A stretch of 64,000 bases of DNA from Dolichospermum flos-aquae CCAP 1403/13F (GCF_012516395.1 NZ_CP051206.1:3392501-3456500), one strand, 5' to 3'. Counted from the stretch's first letter, positions 27,442 to 37,545 are shown. Numbers and translations are program-made. Notes: a model not told the origin generated them from the letters alone.

Positions 27442-28020
27442 ATGGCTTATTCGTGGTTTAAAGCATTTCATATTATTGGCTTTGTGGTTTGGTTTGCGGG
27501 GTTATTTTACCTAGTGCGGTTGTTTATCTACCACGTTGAAGCGAACCTTGAACCAGAACCAGCAAGAACGATACTGAAAAACCAGTATCAAATCATGGAA
27601 AAGCGTCTTTACGATATTATTACCACTCCAGGTATGTGCGTAACAGTAGCTATGGCTATTGGTATCTTATCTACAAACATGGAACTGCTACAAGAACCCT
27701 GGTTACATTTCAAATTAGGGTTTGTAGGTATATTAATTGGCTATCATTACTACTGTGGAAGATTAATGAAGCAGTTAGCAGCAAATGAATGTAAGTGGAC
27801 TGGTCAAAGTTTACGCGCATTAAATGAAGCACCAACACTTTTATTAGTTGTAATTGTGATGTTGGCGACATTTAAGAATAACTTACCAACGGATATTACA
27901 GCTTGGTTAATTTTTGGTTTAGTGATTTTCATGGCTGTGACTATTCAACTTTACGCCAAAATCCGCAGACGTAATCAAGAAAAACTCACAGCAGAATTAA
28001 ATCAAATTCCCCAAGGGTAA
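27442..28020 (+). CDS. hemJ: protoporphyrinogen IX oxidase HemJ
   Basis: 192 residues with four to five membrane helices. The start AYSWFKAFHIIGFVVWFAGLFYLVRLFIYH carries the conserved His of HemJ, and RLYDIITTPGM, LHFKLGFVGILIGYHYYCGR and the C-terminal ALNEAPTLLLVVIVMLATFK are family features. HemJ oxidises protoporphyrinogen IX to protoporphyrin IX in haem and chlorophyll synthesis and is the usual enzyme of this step in most cyanobacteria. Monocistronic by appearance. Confidence 0.92.
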   Translation: MAYSWFKAFHIIGFVVWFAGLFYLVRLFIYHVEANLEPEPARTILKNQYQIMEKRLYDIITTPGMCVTVAMAIGILSTNMELLQEPWLHFKLGFVGILIGYHYYCGRLMKQLAANECKWTGQSLRALNEAPTLLLVVIVMLATFKNNLPTDITAWLIFGLVIFMAVTIQLYAKIRRRNQEKLTAELNQIPQG

Positions 28021-28087
28021 TCATGTATTTTTTCCTTTGCGCCTTTGCTTCTCTGCGCCTCTGCGCGAAACAAAAACAATGATATGA

Positions 28088-28738
28088 TTATCGAACACTG
28101 CCAGCTTGACAATCCCGTAACCATAGTTTAACACCTTGAGCGATCGCCCCGTTACTACTATTTCTCGGTGGTGCGATAGGTGGTTTGACTGGATAACTAC
28201 CGTCTTGGGTAAACATCATTACCACAGTCCAACCAATGTTCGTTTTTGTCAAAAATAGCCTGTGAAATTCTTGTAATTCCACAGGTTTTTTGTGGATATA
28301 TGTCCGTTCTAGGGTAGTAAAGAAAACCTGTTTTACTCCTTCGGCGTTATACTTATCCCCATTATCAATACTTGGATTTAATGGTAAAGGTTCAAATTCT
28401 GGTTTACCAGCAACTAATATATAGGAAAAAGTATCCACACTCCTGTTCAGAATACGCGCACGCTGGATAACACGATTAGTATAGCTAGGTAGATCTAATA
28501 TTAGCTGAGTTGTTAAAGTTTCTAAACTTTGCTCAGAACAAGAATTACTAATTTTGGGATTTACAGGTTTGGGAGGAATATTTTTAGCATCAGCGGAGTA
28601 ATGAAATCCAGGAGAAATAAACAGCCAGCAATTACAGGCTATCAAATATAAGCACCAAAAAGCAGGAGAGAAATTTACTTTCTTCTTCCTTTTGCTTTTT
28701 TCCTCTGGAATTCCTAAACTACAGTCAGGGTTTAGCAT
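28088..28738 (-). CDS. conserved hypothetical protein with N-terminal membrane anchor
   Basis: 216 residues; I do not recognise the family. A basic stretch (KSKRKKKVNFS) precedes a hydrophobic segment (FWCLYLIACNCWLFISPG), consistent with a signal anchor. The rest is soluble, with LETLTTQLILDLPSYTNRVIQRAR, SYILVAGKPEFEPLPL and QVFFTTLERTYIHKKPVELQEFHRLFLT. Composition matches neighbouring chromosomal genes and nothing suggests decay. Likely periplasmic or thylakoid lumen facing; function unknown. It converges on hemJ. Confidence 0.65.
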   Translation of the reverse strand: MLNPDCSLGIPEEKSKRKKKVNFSPAFWCLYLIACNCWLFISPGFHYSADAKNIPPKPVNPKISNSCSEQSLETLTTQLILDLPSYTNRVIQRARILNRSVDTFSYILVAGKPEFEPLPLNPSIDNGDKYNAEGVKQVFFTTLERTYIHKKPVELQEFHRLFLTKTNIGWTVVMMFTQDGSYPVKPPIAPPRNSSNGAIAQGVKLWLRDCQAGSVR

Positions 28739-28905
28739 TGCTCATTTTTGCTACAATTGGTGTCTAATTAACGTAAAACGTAAAACCGATTTGATTTAAT
28801 AACTTACCCCCAACAAAGGCAAAAAAATAGTATTAAGAGGGTTGACAATTGATTTTGAATTTGTTATCATAGAAATGACGAGGAAGAACTATCTTGATAA
28901 TCAGA

Positions 28906-29616
28906 TTATATCTTCAACTCCTCTAAAATCTGATTCCAAGCTAACTCAGGAACAGCCGCCGCAGTAATGGGACGACCGATAACGAGATAGTCTGCACCCG
29001 CTGTGATAGCTTGAGAGGGAGTGAGCGATCGCTTTTGATCTCCCTTCTCAGCCCATGTTGGCCGCACCCCTGGACAAACCAGCAAAAAGTCTTTTTCACA
29101 ACTTGCTCTTAATTGTTGCACCTCTTGGGGAGAACAAACGACCCCATTTAAACCAGAATTCTGTGCCAACAGTGCCATTTCTAAAGCAAATTCTGGCAAT
29201 TCTAAAGGTATTTTTAAATCAACCGCCAATTGTCGCGCCGAAATACTGGTTAACAACGTAATAGCGATTAACTGAGGTGGTTTTGTTCCGGCTTTTTCCG
29301 CCCCAATTTGCACCGCTTCCGCCGCAGCTTTTAAAGCATCATTACCACAAGTTGCGTGAATTGTCAATAAATCCACCCCATAACCAGCCGCAGCGCGACA
29401 AGCACCGGCGACAGTATTGGGGATATCGTGAAATTTCAAATCTAGGAAAATTCGCTTTTCTTGAGATTTGAGGATTTCCAGAATCTTGGGACCAGTGCTA
29501 GTAAACAACTCCAAACCAACTTTCCAGAAAGTGACTTGGGGAAGTTTATCAACAAGAGCGATCGCACTCTCTAAATCTGGTACATCTAAAGGAACAATTA
29601 TTTTTTCATCATTCAT
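28906..29616 (-). CDS. pyrF: orotidine 5'-phosphate decarboxylase
   Basis: 236 residues. It shows the family signature [15 protein letters not shown] with the catalytic Lys/Asp network, the N-terminal substrate Asp in [22 protein letters not shown], and the C-terminal [36 protein letters not shown]. It is the last step of UMP synthesis in the cytosol. The length is normal for the short group of bacterial PyrF. No partner genes of the pyrimidine pathway lie nearby. Confidence 0.95.
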   Translation of the reverse strand: MNDEKIIVPLDVPDLESAIALVDKLPQVTFWKVGLELFTSTGPKILEILKSQEKRIFLDLKFHDIPNTVAGACRAAAGYGVDLLTIHATCGNDALKAAAEAVQIGAEKAGTKPPQLIAITLLTSISARQLAVDLKIPLELPEFALEMALLAQNSGLNGVVCSPQEVQQLRASCEKDFLLVCPGVRPTWAEKGDQKRSLTPSQAITAGADYLVIGRPITAAAVPELAWNQILEELKI

Positions 29617-30311
29617 AATTCTGGTTATTACTTATTACATATTATCCAATTTATTATACTTTAATAGCGATGTTTAATATGACTACTTTTGAGTAGTTTA
29701 ACAATTAGATTTACTTAATTAAAGCCTACAAGTGTTTAATAACATGTAAATACTGTGTAATAGAGTACAACAAAAATTTTGCTCTTAACCCTGTTATTTC
29801 CTTAATTTATAAGTTTAAATTATAGATATTTAAAAAATAGTTTAAATATTTCTATTCTGGAAAAATTAATATAACTTCATATTTATATTTTCTTAATATT
29901 TTATTGAGAATAATTTCTATTTATCAACGATCTTGCAATAGTTTCAGCGATTTGGTAAAATTTCATAATCTAGGCGTAGTATCTAAATTTTCTCAAGTCG
30001 CAGGAAGTAGAATCTGGAAATCCTTTATTTATAGGTATTTGAGAAATAGGGAAAGTGAGAACGGGGAAAATACTCAGGAGTGATAGAGAATTTTTTGGAC
30101 AAATTTAGAAATACCTTGATGTAGTTTTGTAAAGCAACGTCAAGGGTGGGTTGACAAAATAGACAGTTTATGATAACGGAATCAGCAAAGATATTAAAAT
30201 CATGCTAACGATAAAAATTTTAAATAAGATAAATAAAAACATCAAAGTCATTCTTATTTTTAGACAGGGAATAGATTCCCTGACTGACTCTGGAGTGCTG
30301 ATAGCTGACAG
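29617..30311. other. 695-bp intergenic stretch, mostly featureless
   Basis: Very AT-rich, between pyrF and tyrS (both minus). The only structure I can support is an 18-nt inverted repeat at 30265-30282 (CAGGGAAT/ATTCCCTG with a 2-nt centre), the same arm type as in the hairpin modules near 8.2 kb, but without its 12-nt spacer partner. A 79-codon plus frame at 30202 is a chance frame overlapping tyrS. Confidence 0.45.
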
Positions 30312-31502
30312 CTACTTTACCAACCGCACAAAATTCTTCTTACCCACCTGTAAGACCTTATCATATAAATCATCAGGTGTAGAAAAACTTAAATCCGCAT
30401 CAGCAATCTTATCACCATTTATCCTCACTCCACCCTCCTGAATTTTCCGTTTACCTTCGGCTGTACTTTTACATAAACCGGTAGCACCTAAAATAAACGC
30501 TAATTTCGCCGGAAATTGAGGAACAGCAGCCACAGAAAATTCTGGTAATGCTCCCTCCTTCCCACCACTTTTTGCCGCCTCCTTCGCCTCATTAGCCGCT
30601 TGTTCACCGTGATACTGACGGACAATTTCCCAGGCTAAAAATTCTTGGGCGTGGCGCGGGTTTTCTGGCAGACCATCCAAAGATAAATCCGTCAGCAATT
30701 CAAAATACTGCGACAGTAAATTATCTGGTATACCTTGAAGTTTTTGATACTTTTGGGAAGGATGTTCACCCAACCCCACATAATTACCCAAAGACTTAGA
30801 CATTTTTTGGACACCATCAGTCCCAATTAAAATTGGTAATAACAGTCCAAATTGAGGTTTTAGACCAAAATGACGTTGTAGATCTCGTCCCACAGCGATG
30901 TTAAATTTTTGATCAGTCCCTCCCAATTCCACATCAGCTTCCACAGCCACAGAATCATAACCTTGCATCAGTGGATACAGGAACTCATGGAGAAAAATAG
31001 GACTCTCTTGTTTATAACGTTCCGCAAAACCTTCCTTAGCCAACATTTGTCCGACCGTCATTGTGGAAAGTAACTCCAAAGTTTTCCCCAAATCTAGACG
31101 GGAAAGCCATTCTGAGTTATAACGGACTTCTAACCTACCGGGAGTATCAAAATCTAAAATAGGACGGACTTGGTCAAGATAAGTTTGGGCATTTTGTGCC
31201 ACATCAGCTTCCGTAAGTTGACGACGCACCTCAGATTTACCAGTAGGATCACCAATTCGGGCAGTAAAATCACCAATAATCAGTACCGCTGTATGACCAG
31301 CATCTTGAAAAGTCCGCAACTTCCGTACAGGTATACTATGACCCAAATGAATATCTGCCCCAGTCGGGTCAATACCCAGTTTAATCCTTAACGGACAGTC
31401 AGAATTGAGTAACCGCTTTTCCAAACTTTCCGGATCATTATCACCATTATGGGGAAAAATTTCTGCCACACCACGATGCAACCAAGAGAAACTTTGCGTC
31501 AT
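30312..31502 (-). CDS. tyrS: tyrosyl-tRNA synthetase
   Basis: I chose the ATG at 31502 (396 residues); the frame continues upstream to a GTG at 31562 but the extra 20 residues are not family-like. Class I signature HLGH (in [13 protein letters not shown]) and KMSKS ([10 protein letters not shown]) are present, as is the tyrosine-site [23 protein letters not shown]-terminal S4 RNA-binding domain ends the protein ([23 protein letters not shown]). Cytosolic charging of tRNA-Tyr. The class with HLGH and this [11 protein letters not shown] pattern is the TyrZ-like group common in cyanobacteria. Confidence 0.93.
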   Translation of the reverse strand: MTQSFSWLHRGVAEIFPHNGDNDPESLEKRLLNSDCPLRIKLGIDPTGADIHLGHSIPVRKLRTFQDAGHTAVLIIGDFTARIGDPTGKSEVRRQLTEADVAQNAQTYLDQVRPILDFDTPGRLEVRYNSEWLSRLDLGKTLELLSTMTVGQMLAKEGFAERYKQESPIFLHEFLYPLMQGYDSVAVEADVELGGTDQKFNIAVGRDLQRHFGLKPQFGLLLPILIGTDGVQKMSKSLGNYVGLGEHPSQKYQKLQGIPDNLLSQYFELLTDLSLDGLPENPRHAQEFLAWEIVRQYHGEQAANEAKEAAKSGGKEGALPEFSVAAVPQFPAKLAFILGATGLCKSTAEGKRKIQEGGVRINGDKIADADLSFSTPDDLYDKVLQVGKKNFVRLVK

Positions 31503-31675
31503 ACTAAGAAATTCGCTATTAACTATACTTTCCACTCTAAAAGTTAAGTTTGTTATGTTCACAAACCAATTATCTGTTCTTTTTCCTGTCAGATTACTAT
31601 AATTGCAAAAAATTAACTGTCTTTTTCCATTTAATGAATTACATTTAAATTTACAAGTGAGGAAGTGAGATCGCC

Positions 31676-33598
31676 GTGTCGTCTAGGACTTTTGCAAACA
31701 AACAACCACAAGAGAAGGATTCATCTGGATTTGAGTTTTTTAAAGGAGTCGGTCAGATAACTGGGGGTACGCTGCTATCCATGACACTCTTAACAAGCTC
31801 TATTGTGGCGGGAACACTGGTAGGTTTAGCCATTAGTTTCCGTAATTTACCAGATGTTAGACAAATAAAAAACTTTTTCCCCTCGGAAACAACTTACATA
31901 TACGATATAAAAGGCAAACTTTTAACTGGCATCCACGGAGAGGCTAACCGAGAAGTAGTACCATTAAATAAAGTTTCCCCCAACCTCAAACGCGCAGTTT
32001 TGGCCAGTGAAGATGGTCACTTTTACGATCATCACGGGATTAATCCCACTGGTGTTGGCCGTGCCGTCATAGTCAACATGGTAGCAGGTGGAGTAAAAGA
32101 AGGTGGTTCTACCATCACCATGCAGTTAGTAAAAAACTTATTTTTGTCTCAAAAACGGGCATTTACGCGGAAGTTAGCCGAGGCTGTCCTAGCAATTCGG
32201 TTAGAGCAAATCCTCAGCAAAGAGGAAATTCTAGAAATGTACCTCAATCAAGTTTATTGGGGTCATAATAACTACGGTGTGCAAACAGCAGCCCGCAGTT
32301 ATTTTAATAAATCAGCAGAATATTTAACTTTGGGTGAATCAGCTATGATGGCGGGTTTAATCCAAGCACCAGAAGAGTTTAGCCCTTTTGCCAGCATGAA
32401 ATTGGCCAAACAGAAACAAAAGGAAGTTCTGGGGCGAATGATCGAATTGAATTGGATTACCCAAAAAGAATATGATGATGCCCTGAAACAACCAATTAAA
32501 CTGGGTAAAATCAGGTCTTTTCAAGGTAGTGCCTCACCTTATATTACGAATACTGTAGCCCAAGAGTTGGCGAAAAAATTTGGACGTGATTCTCTGCTCA
32601 AAGGGGGAATGCGCGTCCAAACTACGGTTGATGCTAAATTCCAAGCAATGGCCGAAGAAACCGTTAGAGATTGGCATGAAAAGCTTCAGTCTCAAGGGTT
32701 GAATAAGAATCAAATGGCCTTAGTGTCAATTGATCCCCGCACCCATTTTGTGAAAGCCCTTGTGGGTGGTGTAGATTACAAAGCCAGTGAATTTAACCGA
32801 GCTACACAAGCTCAACGACAACCAGGCTCTTCATTTAAACCATTTGTTTACTATACCGCCTTTGCTACTGGCAAATATGCACCAGATAGCACAGTGATAG
32901 ATGCTCCAGTCAGCTACCAAGATGGTAATAATAGGTACTTCCCAAGAAACTATGATGGTGGCTTTGCCGGAGCGATGTCAATTCGCAAAGCCCTCGCTCA
33001 ATCTCGAAACATCCCAGTGATTAAACTTGGTAAATCGGTGGGGATGAATAAGGTGATTGAAACCTGCCGGACATTAGGAATTATGAGTCCCATGGAACCT
33101 GTTACCTCTTTACCTTTGGGTGCTATTGGTGTCACTCCCCTAGAAATGGCCAGTGCCTATGCTACCTTTGCTAATTATGGCTGGCAGTCACCATCTACTG
33201 TAATTGTGAGAATTACAGATAGTGCTGGTAACGTGATTCTCGATAATACACCCAAACCTAAACAAGTTCTTGACCCTTGGGCATCAGCAGCGACTATTGA
33301 TATCATGACTTCAGTAATGACCGAAGGTACGGGAAAAGGTGCTGCTATAAATCGCCCCAGTGCGGGTAAAACAGGAACTACATCCTCAGAAAAGGATATT
33401 TGGTTTGTAGGTACTGTACCCCAACTAACTACTGCTGTTTGGGTGGGTAGGGATGACAGTAAACAGTTGGCTAGTGGGGCAACCGGTGGCGGCATGGTAG
33501 CTCCCGTTTGGCGAGATTTTATGACCAAAGCACTCAAGGATGTACCTATAGAAAAGTTTAAGCCTCCTTCTCAGTTTCCCCGTCCCAAATCAAATTAA
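31676..33598 (+). CDS. class A penicillin-binding protein (PBP1A family)
   Basis: 640 residues from a GTG with AGGAAG 12 bp upstream. One N-terminal membrane anchor ([21 protein letters not shown], about 32-55). The glycosyltransferase family 51 domain follows with catalytic [27 protein letters not shown] and [10 protein letters not shown]. The transpeptidase domain has SSFK ([12 protein letters not shown]), SRN and [10 protein letters not shown]. It polymerises and cross-links peptidoglycan in the periplasm. Cyanobacteria carry several such enzymes, and which one this is cannot be told. The 65-bp element copy 1 lies right after the stop. Confidence 0.93.
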   Translation: MSSRTFANKQPQEKDSSGFEFFKGVGQITGGTLLSMTLLTSSIVAGTLVGLAISFRNLPDVRQIKNFFPSETTYIYDIKGKLLTGIHGEANREVVPLNKVSPNLKRAVLASEDGHFYDHHGINPTGVGRAVIVNMVAGGVKEGGSTITMQLVKNLFLSQKRAFTRKLAEAVLAIRLEQILSKEEILEMYLNQVYWGHNNYGVQTAARSYFNKSAEYLTLGESAMMAGLIQAPEEFSPFASMKLAKQKQKEVLGRMIELNWITQKEYDDALKQPIKLGKIRSFQGSASPYITNTVAQELAKKFGRDSLLKGGMRVQTTVDAKFQAMAEETVRDWHEKLQSQGLNKNQMALVSIDPRTHFVKALVGGVDYKASEFNRATQAQRQPGSSFKPFVYYTAFATGKYAPDSTVIDAPVSYQDGNNRYFPRNYDGGFAGAMSIRKALAQSRNIPVIKLGKSVGMNKVIETCRTLGIMSPMEPVTSLPLGAIGVTPLEMASAYATFANYGWQSPSTVIVRITDSAGNVILDNTPKPKQVLDPWASAATIDIMTSVMTEGTGKGAAINRPSAGKTGTTSSEKDIWFVGTVPQLTTAVWVGRDDSKQLASGATGGGMVAPVWRDFMTKALKDVPIEKFKPPSQFPRPKSN

Positions 33599-33623
33599 TT
33601 GGTCAGTTGTCAGTTGTCAGTAG

Positions 33624-33688
33624 GGGCGAAGCATTTGGAAGATAAATTATCGGTCATTGCCAAAAATAGTTCTCCAAATGCTTCGCCC
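33624..33688. repeat. 65-bp inverted-repeat element, copy 1
   Basis: Ends are perfect 16-bp inverted repeats GGGCGAAGCATTTGGA / TCCAAATGCTTCGCCC with a 33-nt centre. Flanked on the left by CAGTTGT heptamers and on the right by a GTTGTCC array. Three further copies lie at 36542-36606, 36630-36694 and, inverted, 37481-37545. Confidence 0.85.
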
Positions 33689-33768
33689 GTACAGTTGTCC
33701 GTTGTCCGTTGTCCGTTGTCAGTGGGAGAAATAATTTTCCCACTGCCTCCCCTGTTCCCTGTTCCCAG

Positions 33769-34092
33769 TCATTTTGTTTGTTCCAATTCCGCTTTCATCC
33801 TTTCTAATGTCACGTTCATTTGTCCAAACATTTGCTGTGGAGTTACCCCAAACTGACCTAGTTGAGTTTTTAGTTGCTCTATGGTCATTTGCGCCATGAA
33901 ATCCTCTGATAGCTCGAACCGCTTCATAAAGACGCGATATCTGTCCATCATGGATTCCATTTGCTCAATAAACAGCTTTTTGCCCTCGCGGTCAAATTTG
34001 CCGTAGCTGTTGCCAAGCTGAATCAGTGCTTGATAATCTTCAAACAATTGCTTGGCTTCTTGCTGGACTATTTCCGAGTCGAAGAATCCCAT
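33769..34092 (-). CDS. DUF1825 family protein
   Basis: 107 residues, small, acidic and all-helical (MGFFDSEIVQQEAKQLFEDY, then FDREGKKLFIEQMESMMDRYRVFMKRFELSEDF). It fits DUF1825, a compact family almost restricted to cyanobacteria. The function is unknown. No signal peptide. The C-terminal helix is Gln/Met-rich (LKTQLGQFGVTPQQMFGQ). It stands alone between the PBP gene and the J-domain gene. Confidence 0.85.
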   Translation of the reverse strand: MGFFDSEIVQQEAKQLFEDYQALIQLGNSYGKFDREGKKLFIEQMESMMDRYRVFMKRFELSEDFMAQMTIEQLKTQLGQFGVTPQQMFGQMNVTLERMKAELEQTK

Positions 34093-34256
34093 TTTGCTTT
34101 TCTTTAACTGAGTGCTATGACTTCAGTAGCTTCAAATTTTGTCTCTGTTCCCATTTTAGTGTAGAAGATTCATCTAGGGAAACTACTTCGGTTCAAGTAG
34201 GAGTTTTTACCGAAATTTCACTACTTGACTTCAAGTGGATAGAGTTAGGGGGGATG

Positions 34257-35183
34257 TTAATGAAGTTTGGTTGATAAAAACTTACCTAAGAAAGAAGCAA
34301 TACTCAAGGCTTTGGACATTGATTGAGGATTAACTGTTTCATTGACTTGAATTGGCAAAAGGGCAGCGTATTTTAAAGCTAGTGGTTGTTGAGGATTAAT
34401 TTTTAATGCTTGACGGATGTAGACTTTACTCATGCCTATAAATTTCTGGTGAAAATGGACTACTCCCAGTAGTGCGTAGTAATCACTGTTAGTTAGGTCT
34501 AATTTAATAGCATCTCGCAGTTCTTTTACTGCTAAGTTCCAGTTTTCCTGATTATAATATTCTACGGCTCTCTCATAGTAAGCTTGAGCATAGTTTATTG
34601 GCTCTGGTTTGAGAATTGTGCTTGAAGATGAGGTGTCTGGAGGTCTCCGGTCTTCTTCTTGGGGGATGATAGATTTAGATTGATTAGCCAGTGGACTGTT
34701 TGGTTTTTGGTGTGATAGATAGACTATATTTAACGTACTTAATTGCTGTGTTATGTGACATGACTGAGATAATGAATGATATTGCTCATACCCATAGGAT
34801 GTAACTACGTCTTCGTAAAATAATTCTGCTTCTTCAGCAGACATTGTTGATATTGCCTGAATGGTAGAAACTTTGATAGCACTGACTTTCTGTGGATCTA
34901 AAACTTCTGCTTCTGAGCGTAGTAAATTTATTGCATTTAAGCGTTTTTTTGTCTGATTGAGTTGTTCATAAGCTGGATTAATCAATCGTGTAAATACTGC
35001 TTGAGCTAATTCCTGATCTGGTTGGTTATGCTTGATATAGTTATCAGGATGTAGCAACTTTGCTAGAATATAATACCGTTTACTGATTTGACGTTCATCA
35101 GCATTCACTGACACCCCTAGCACAGCGTAGGGATCAAAAAGTAGGTTTAACCATTCTGTTGATAGAGAATTGAGCGACATCAT
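34257..35183 (-). CDS. J-domain protein with C-terminal TPR region
   Basis: 308 residues. N-terminal J domain (DPYAVLGVSVNADERQISKRYYILAKLLHPDNY) carries the HPD tripeptide needed to stimulate DnaK. The middle (about 130-200) is variable and polar. The C-terminal part has TPR-like helices (AQAYYERAVEYYNQENWNLAVKELRDAI, then YYALLGVVHFHQKFIGMSKVYIRQALKINPQQPLALKYA). A cytosolic DnaJ-type co-chaperone or adaptor without Zn-finger. Starts with Met-Met; the first is taken. Confidence 0.87.
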   Translation of the reverse strand: MMSLNSLSTEWLNLLFDPYAVLGVSVNADERQISKRYYILAKLLHPDNYIKHNQPDQELAQAVFTRLINPAYEQLNQTKKRLNAINLLRSEAEVLDPQKVSAIKVSTIQAISTMSAEEAELFYEDVVTSYGYEQYHSLSQSCHITQQLSTLNIVYLSHQKPNSPLANQSKSIIPQEEDRRPPDTSSSSTILKPEPINYAQAYYERAVEYYNQENWNLAVKELRDAIKLDLTNSDYYALLGVVHFHQKFIGMSKVYIRQALKINPQQPLALKYAALLPIQVNETVNPQSMSKALSIASFLGKFLSTKLH

Positions 35184-35551
35184 ATCATTATTTACAAATT
35201 AATCTTGACTATTACTGAATTTTATCTTAAAGTTCCATTCGATATTTTGAGCATGACTGTCAAGCAAGCAATAATTCTATATTATTACAAAAAAAGGGAA
35301 GAGGGAAGAAGGAACAGATAAGAAACTAAAGTTTCACCAATTCAAAACTTCAGTCAAAAAAAAGATGTTTTTAAAATATACGTAGCCCAAAAAAAAACAG
35401 TTTCATTATTTCAATTTCATGTTTTTAAACATGAGTTTTCTCTGTTCTCTGCGATGCACTGAGCTTGTCGATAGCGAAGCGTGGTGTAAGCCATAGTGTT
35501 GCCCGTTCCCTGTTCCCTCTGAAGAATTAATCAGTTCATGAATCAAGTAGA
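35184..35551. other. intergenic stretch between divergent genes
   Basis: 368 bases, A/T tracts and repeat debris: GAGCTTGTCGATAGCGAAGCG near 35460 and a CCCGTTCCCTGTTCCC run before the TM2 gene. Both flanking promoters must lie here. No gene seen. Confidence 0.4.
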
Positions 35552-35941
35552 ATGGCTATAGATAAAATGATCTTAACTAAACGAAAAAGCCGGACTATTG
35601 CTGCTATTTTAGCCTTTTCTGGCACATTAACGATTTCGGGTTTACATAAATTCTACTTGGGACAGCCACTTTGGGGAATACTGTATGTTCTGTTGTCTTG
35701 GACACCGATTCCCAAGGTAGCTTGTGCTATTGAAGGGGTTTGGTATTTAACTCAAGATGAAGAAACTTTTGATCGGTATTTTAATTTGGGTGAGTCAGTA
35801 ATGAAGGTATCAACCCAAGTTGGGAATCAAGTAGAATCAGTTGCTAATGCTTTGCGTGAGTTAGAAACACTCCGTCAAGATGGATTAATTTCTGAATACG
35901 AGTTTGAGAAGAAACGTCGGCAAATGTTAGATCAGATTTAG
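35552..35941 (+). CDS. TM2-domain protein with SHOCT-like tail
   Basis: 129 residues. A TM2 domain of two short membrane helices around a turn (AAILAFSGTLTISGLHKFYLGQPLWGILYVLLSW, with the G-x-H-x-FYLG pattern) is followed by a soluble helix. The end (ALRELETLRQDGLISEYEFEKKRRQML) is a SHOCT motif. Function unknown; such proteins are widespread small membrane proteins. The HhH gene follows 49 bp downstream, so a two-gene operon is likely. Confidence 0.85.
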   Translation: MAIDKMILTKRKSRTIAAILAFSGTLTISGLHKFYLGQPLWGILYVLLSWTPIPKVACAIEGVWYLTQDEETFDRYFNLGESVMKVSTQVGNQVESVANALRELETLRQDGLISEYEFEKKRRQMLDQI

Positions 35942-35989
35942 GTAATTGGTAATTGGTAAGTGGTAATTCGTAAAAGGATCAGGTTAAAA

Positions 35990-36520
35990 ATGAATAAGTG
36001 GCTACCTTTAAATCTGAAATTGCAAAAGCTTCGCGCCAAGCTGCTGAATGATCCTTATTATCGTTTACAGTCGGGGGAAGAGGTACAAATGGCCGCTGAA
36101 TTGGGTTTGGGTATTGATGCTAATCAAGCCACTGTGGATGATTGGCTGCGTTTACCTGGGTTGTCAATTCACCAAGGGCGATCGCTTGTGGAACTTTCTC
36201 GCGCTGGTGTGATATTCTATTGTATCGAAGATGTGGCTGCGGCTTTGGGTTTGCCAGTACAACGATTAGAACCGCTCAAGTCTTTGCTGAATTTTAATTA
36301 TTATGATCAAAATTCCCTCGATAAACCCCAGCAAGTTAACCCTAATACTGCTTCGGTAGAAAGTCTTGCCAAAATCCCTTTTATAGATTTATCCCTAGCA
36401 CAGACAGTTGTGGAAAACCGTCTGGCTGCTGGTTCTTACCGGAGTTTAGCAGATTTTCAACAACGTTTAGAATTATCTGGGGATGCGATCGCTCAGTTGA
36501 TGTACTATTTGCGGTTTTAG
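35990..36520 (+). CDS. helix-hairpin-helix (ComEA-like) DNA-binding-domain protein
   Basis: The ATG at 35990 has AGG bases 7-9 bp upstream and gives 176 residues; a GTG at 35960 lies in TGGTAATT repeat debris. Residues about 45-70 (ATVDDWLRLPGLSIHQGRSLVELSRAG) and the C-terminal part (VNPNTASVESLAKIPFIDLSLAQTVVENRLAAGSYRSLADFQQRL) are helix-hairpin-helix units of the ComEA type. No signal peptide or anchor is visible, unlike true ComEA, so a role in DNA uptake is not supported. It follows the TM2 gene. Confidence 0.82.
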   Translation: MNKWLPLNLKLQKLRAKLLNDPYYRLQSGEEVQMAAELGLGIDANQATVDDWLRLPGLSIHQGRSLVELSRAGVIFYCIEDVAAALGLPVQRLEPLKSLLNFNYYDQNSLDKPQQVNPNTASVESLAKIPFIDLSLAQTVVENRLAAGSYRSLADFQQRLELSGDAIAQLMYYLRF

Positions 36521-36541
36521 TCAGTGGTCAGTTGTTAGTAG

Positions 36542-36606
36542 GGGCGAAGCATTTGGAAGATAAATTATCAGTCATTACCAAAAATAGTTCTCCAAATGCT
36601 TCGCCC
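36542..36606. repeat. 65-bp inverted-repeat element, copy 2
   Basis: Same 16-bp inverted ends as copy 1. The centre differs by a few bases (TTATCAGTCATTACC in place of TTATCGGTCATTGCC). Flanked by CAGTTGTTAG and CAGTTGTCAG. Confidence 0.85.
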
Positions 36607-36629
36607 GTACAGTTGTCAGTGGTCATTAG

Positions 36630-36694
36630 GGGCGAAGCATTTGGAAGATAAATTATCGGTCATTGCCAAAAATAGTTCTCCAAATGCTTCGCCC
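36630..36694. repeat. 65-bp inverted-repeat element, copy 3
   Basis: Identical in layout to copy 1 and 23 bp from copy 2, in the same orientation; together they form a tandem pair between the HhH gene and lepB. It ends 24 bp before the lepB stop. Confidence 0.85.
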
Positions 36695-36718
36695 GTACAG
36701 TTGTCATTTGTCAGTGGA

Positions 36719-37291
36719 CTAGATTAAGCCGATACGGTCAAGAGGCCAGAAGCGAAATGTAGCACGACCGATGACGTTTTGACGGGGGACAAAACCCCAA
36801 TAGCGAGAGTCATTACTATCATTGCGGTTGTCTCCCATGACGAAAAATGCGCCTTCCGGGACTTTGATTTCTGGAAATGGGCTATTTGGTGGTTCGGCAA
36901 TGTAGTCTTCTGTTAAGGCTGTACCGTTGAGGTAAACTTTGCTTTGAGCGATGCTAATTACTGCTCCTGGTTCACCAATTACCCGTTTAATAAAGGCTTG
37001 GTTTTGAGAATATCCGCGTCTTTGTAATTCTGGTGGTGAGTTAAAAACGACGATATCGCCGATTTTAGGGGGATGAATCCGGTATGATACTTTTTCTATG
37101 ACCAAGCGATCGCCTGTGTGTAAAGTAGGGTACATTGATTCTGATGGAATCAGGCGTGGTTCAGCGATAAATGTCCGAATTAGCAGAGCTAAACACAGGG
37201 CAATAGTTATTAAAACTAAATTCTCCTGCCAACCACTCCAGATTTTTGTTTGTGAAGAAGCATCTTTTATATCACTTTCGTGAGGAGTCAT
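36719..37291 (-). CDS. lepB: signal peptidase I
   Basis: The ATG at 37291 gives 190 residues, normal for cyanobacterial LepB. The frame stays open for 88 more codons upstream, but that part translates a 9-bp tandem repeat and a 65-bp element and cannot be original coding. One N-terminal membrane helix (ENLVLITIALCLALLIRTFIAEP) precedes the catalytic Ser in PSESMYPTLHTGDRLVI. The catalytic Lys is in QAFIKRVIGEPGAVI. Box E GDNRNDSNDSRYWG is intact. It cleaves signal peptides at the outer face of the plasma or thylakoid membrane. Confidence 0.93.
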   Translation of the reverse strand: MTPHESDIKDASSQTKIWSGWQENLVLITIALCLALLIRTFIAEPRLIPSESMYPTLHTGDRLVIEKVSYRIHPPKIGDIVVFNSPPELQRRGYSQNQAFIKRVIGEPGAVISIAQSKVYLNGTALTEDYIAEPPNSPFPEIKVPEGAFFVMGDNRNDSNDSRYWGFVPRQNVIGRATFRFWPLDRIGLI

Positions 37292-37321
37292 AGTTAACAG
37301 TGTAAGGGTGATAGAAGGGCA

Positions 37322-37420
37322 GGGGGAGTTGGGGAAGTTGGGGAAGTTGGGGGAGTTGGGGGAGTTGGGGAAGTTGGGGGAGTTGGGGGAGTTGGGGGAG
37401 TTGGGGGAGTTGGGGGGGAA
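37322..37420. repeat. 9-bp tandem array GGGGGAGTT / GGGGAAGTT
   Basis: Eleven units, three with GGGGAAGTT and the rest GGGGGAGTT, directly upstream of lepB. Because the unit is a multiple of three it stays open in some minus-strand frames (PNS, PTP, PQL repeats), producing spurious long frames. Followed by ACAACGG heptamers (37432-37475). Confidence 0.9.
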
Positions 37421-37480
37421 AGAATTTTCCCACTGACAACGGACAACGGACAACGGACAACGGACAACTGACAACTGTAC

Positions 37481-37545
37481 GGGCGAAGCATTTGGAGAAC
37501 TATTTTTGGCAATGACCGATAATTTATCTTCCAAATGCTTCGCCC
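37481..37545. repeat. 65-bp inverted-repeat element, copy 4 (inverted)
   Basis: Reverse complement of copy 1, with ACAACGG/ACAACTG heptamer arrays on both sides (37432-37475 and 37551-37575). It separates the lepB promoter from the GrpE-like gene. Confidence 0.85.

Noticed and set aside
37322-37420. Repeats upstream of lepB as a CRISPR array
   Set aside because: Units are 9 bp in direct tandem with no spacers and there are no cas genes; it is a minisatellite.
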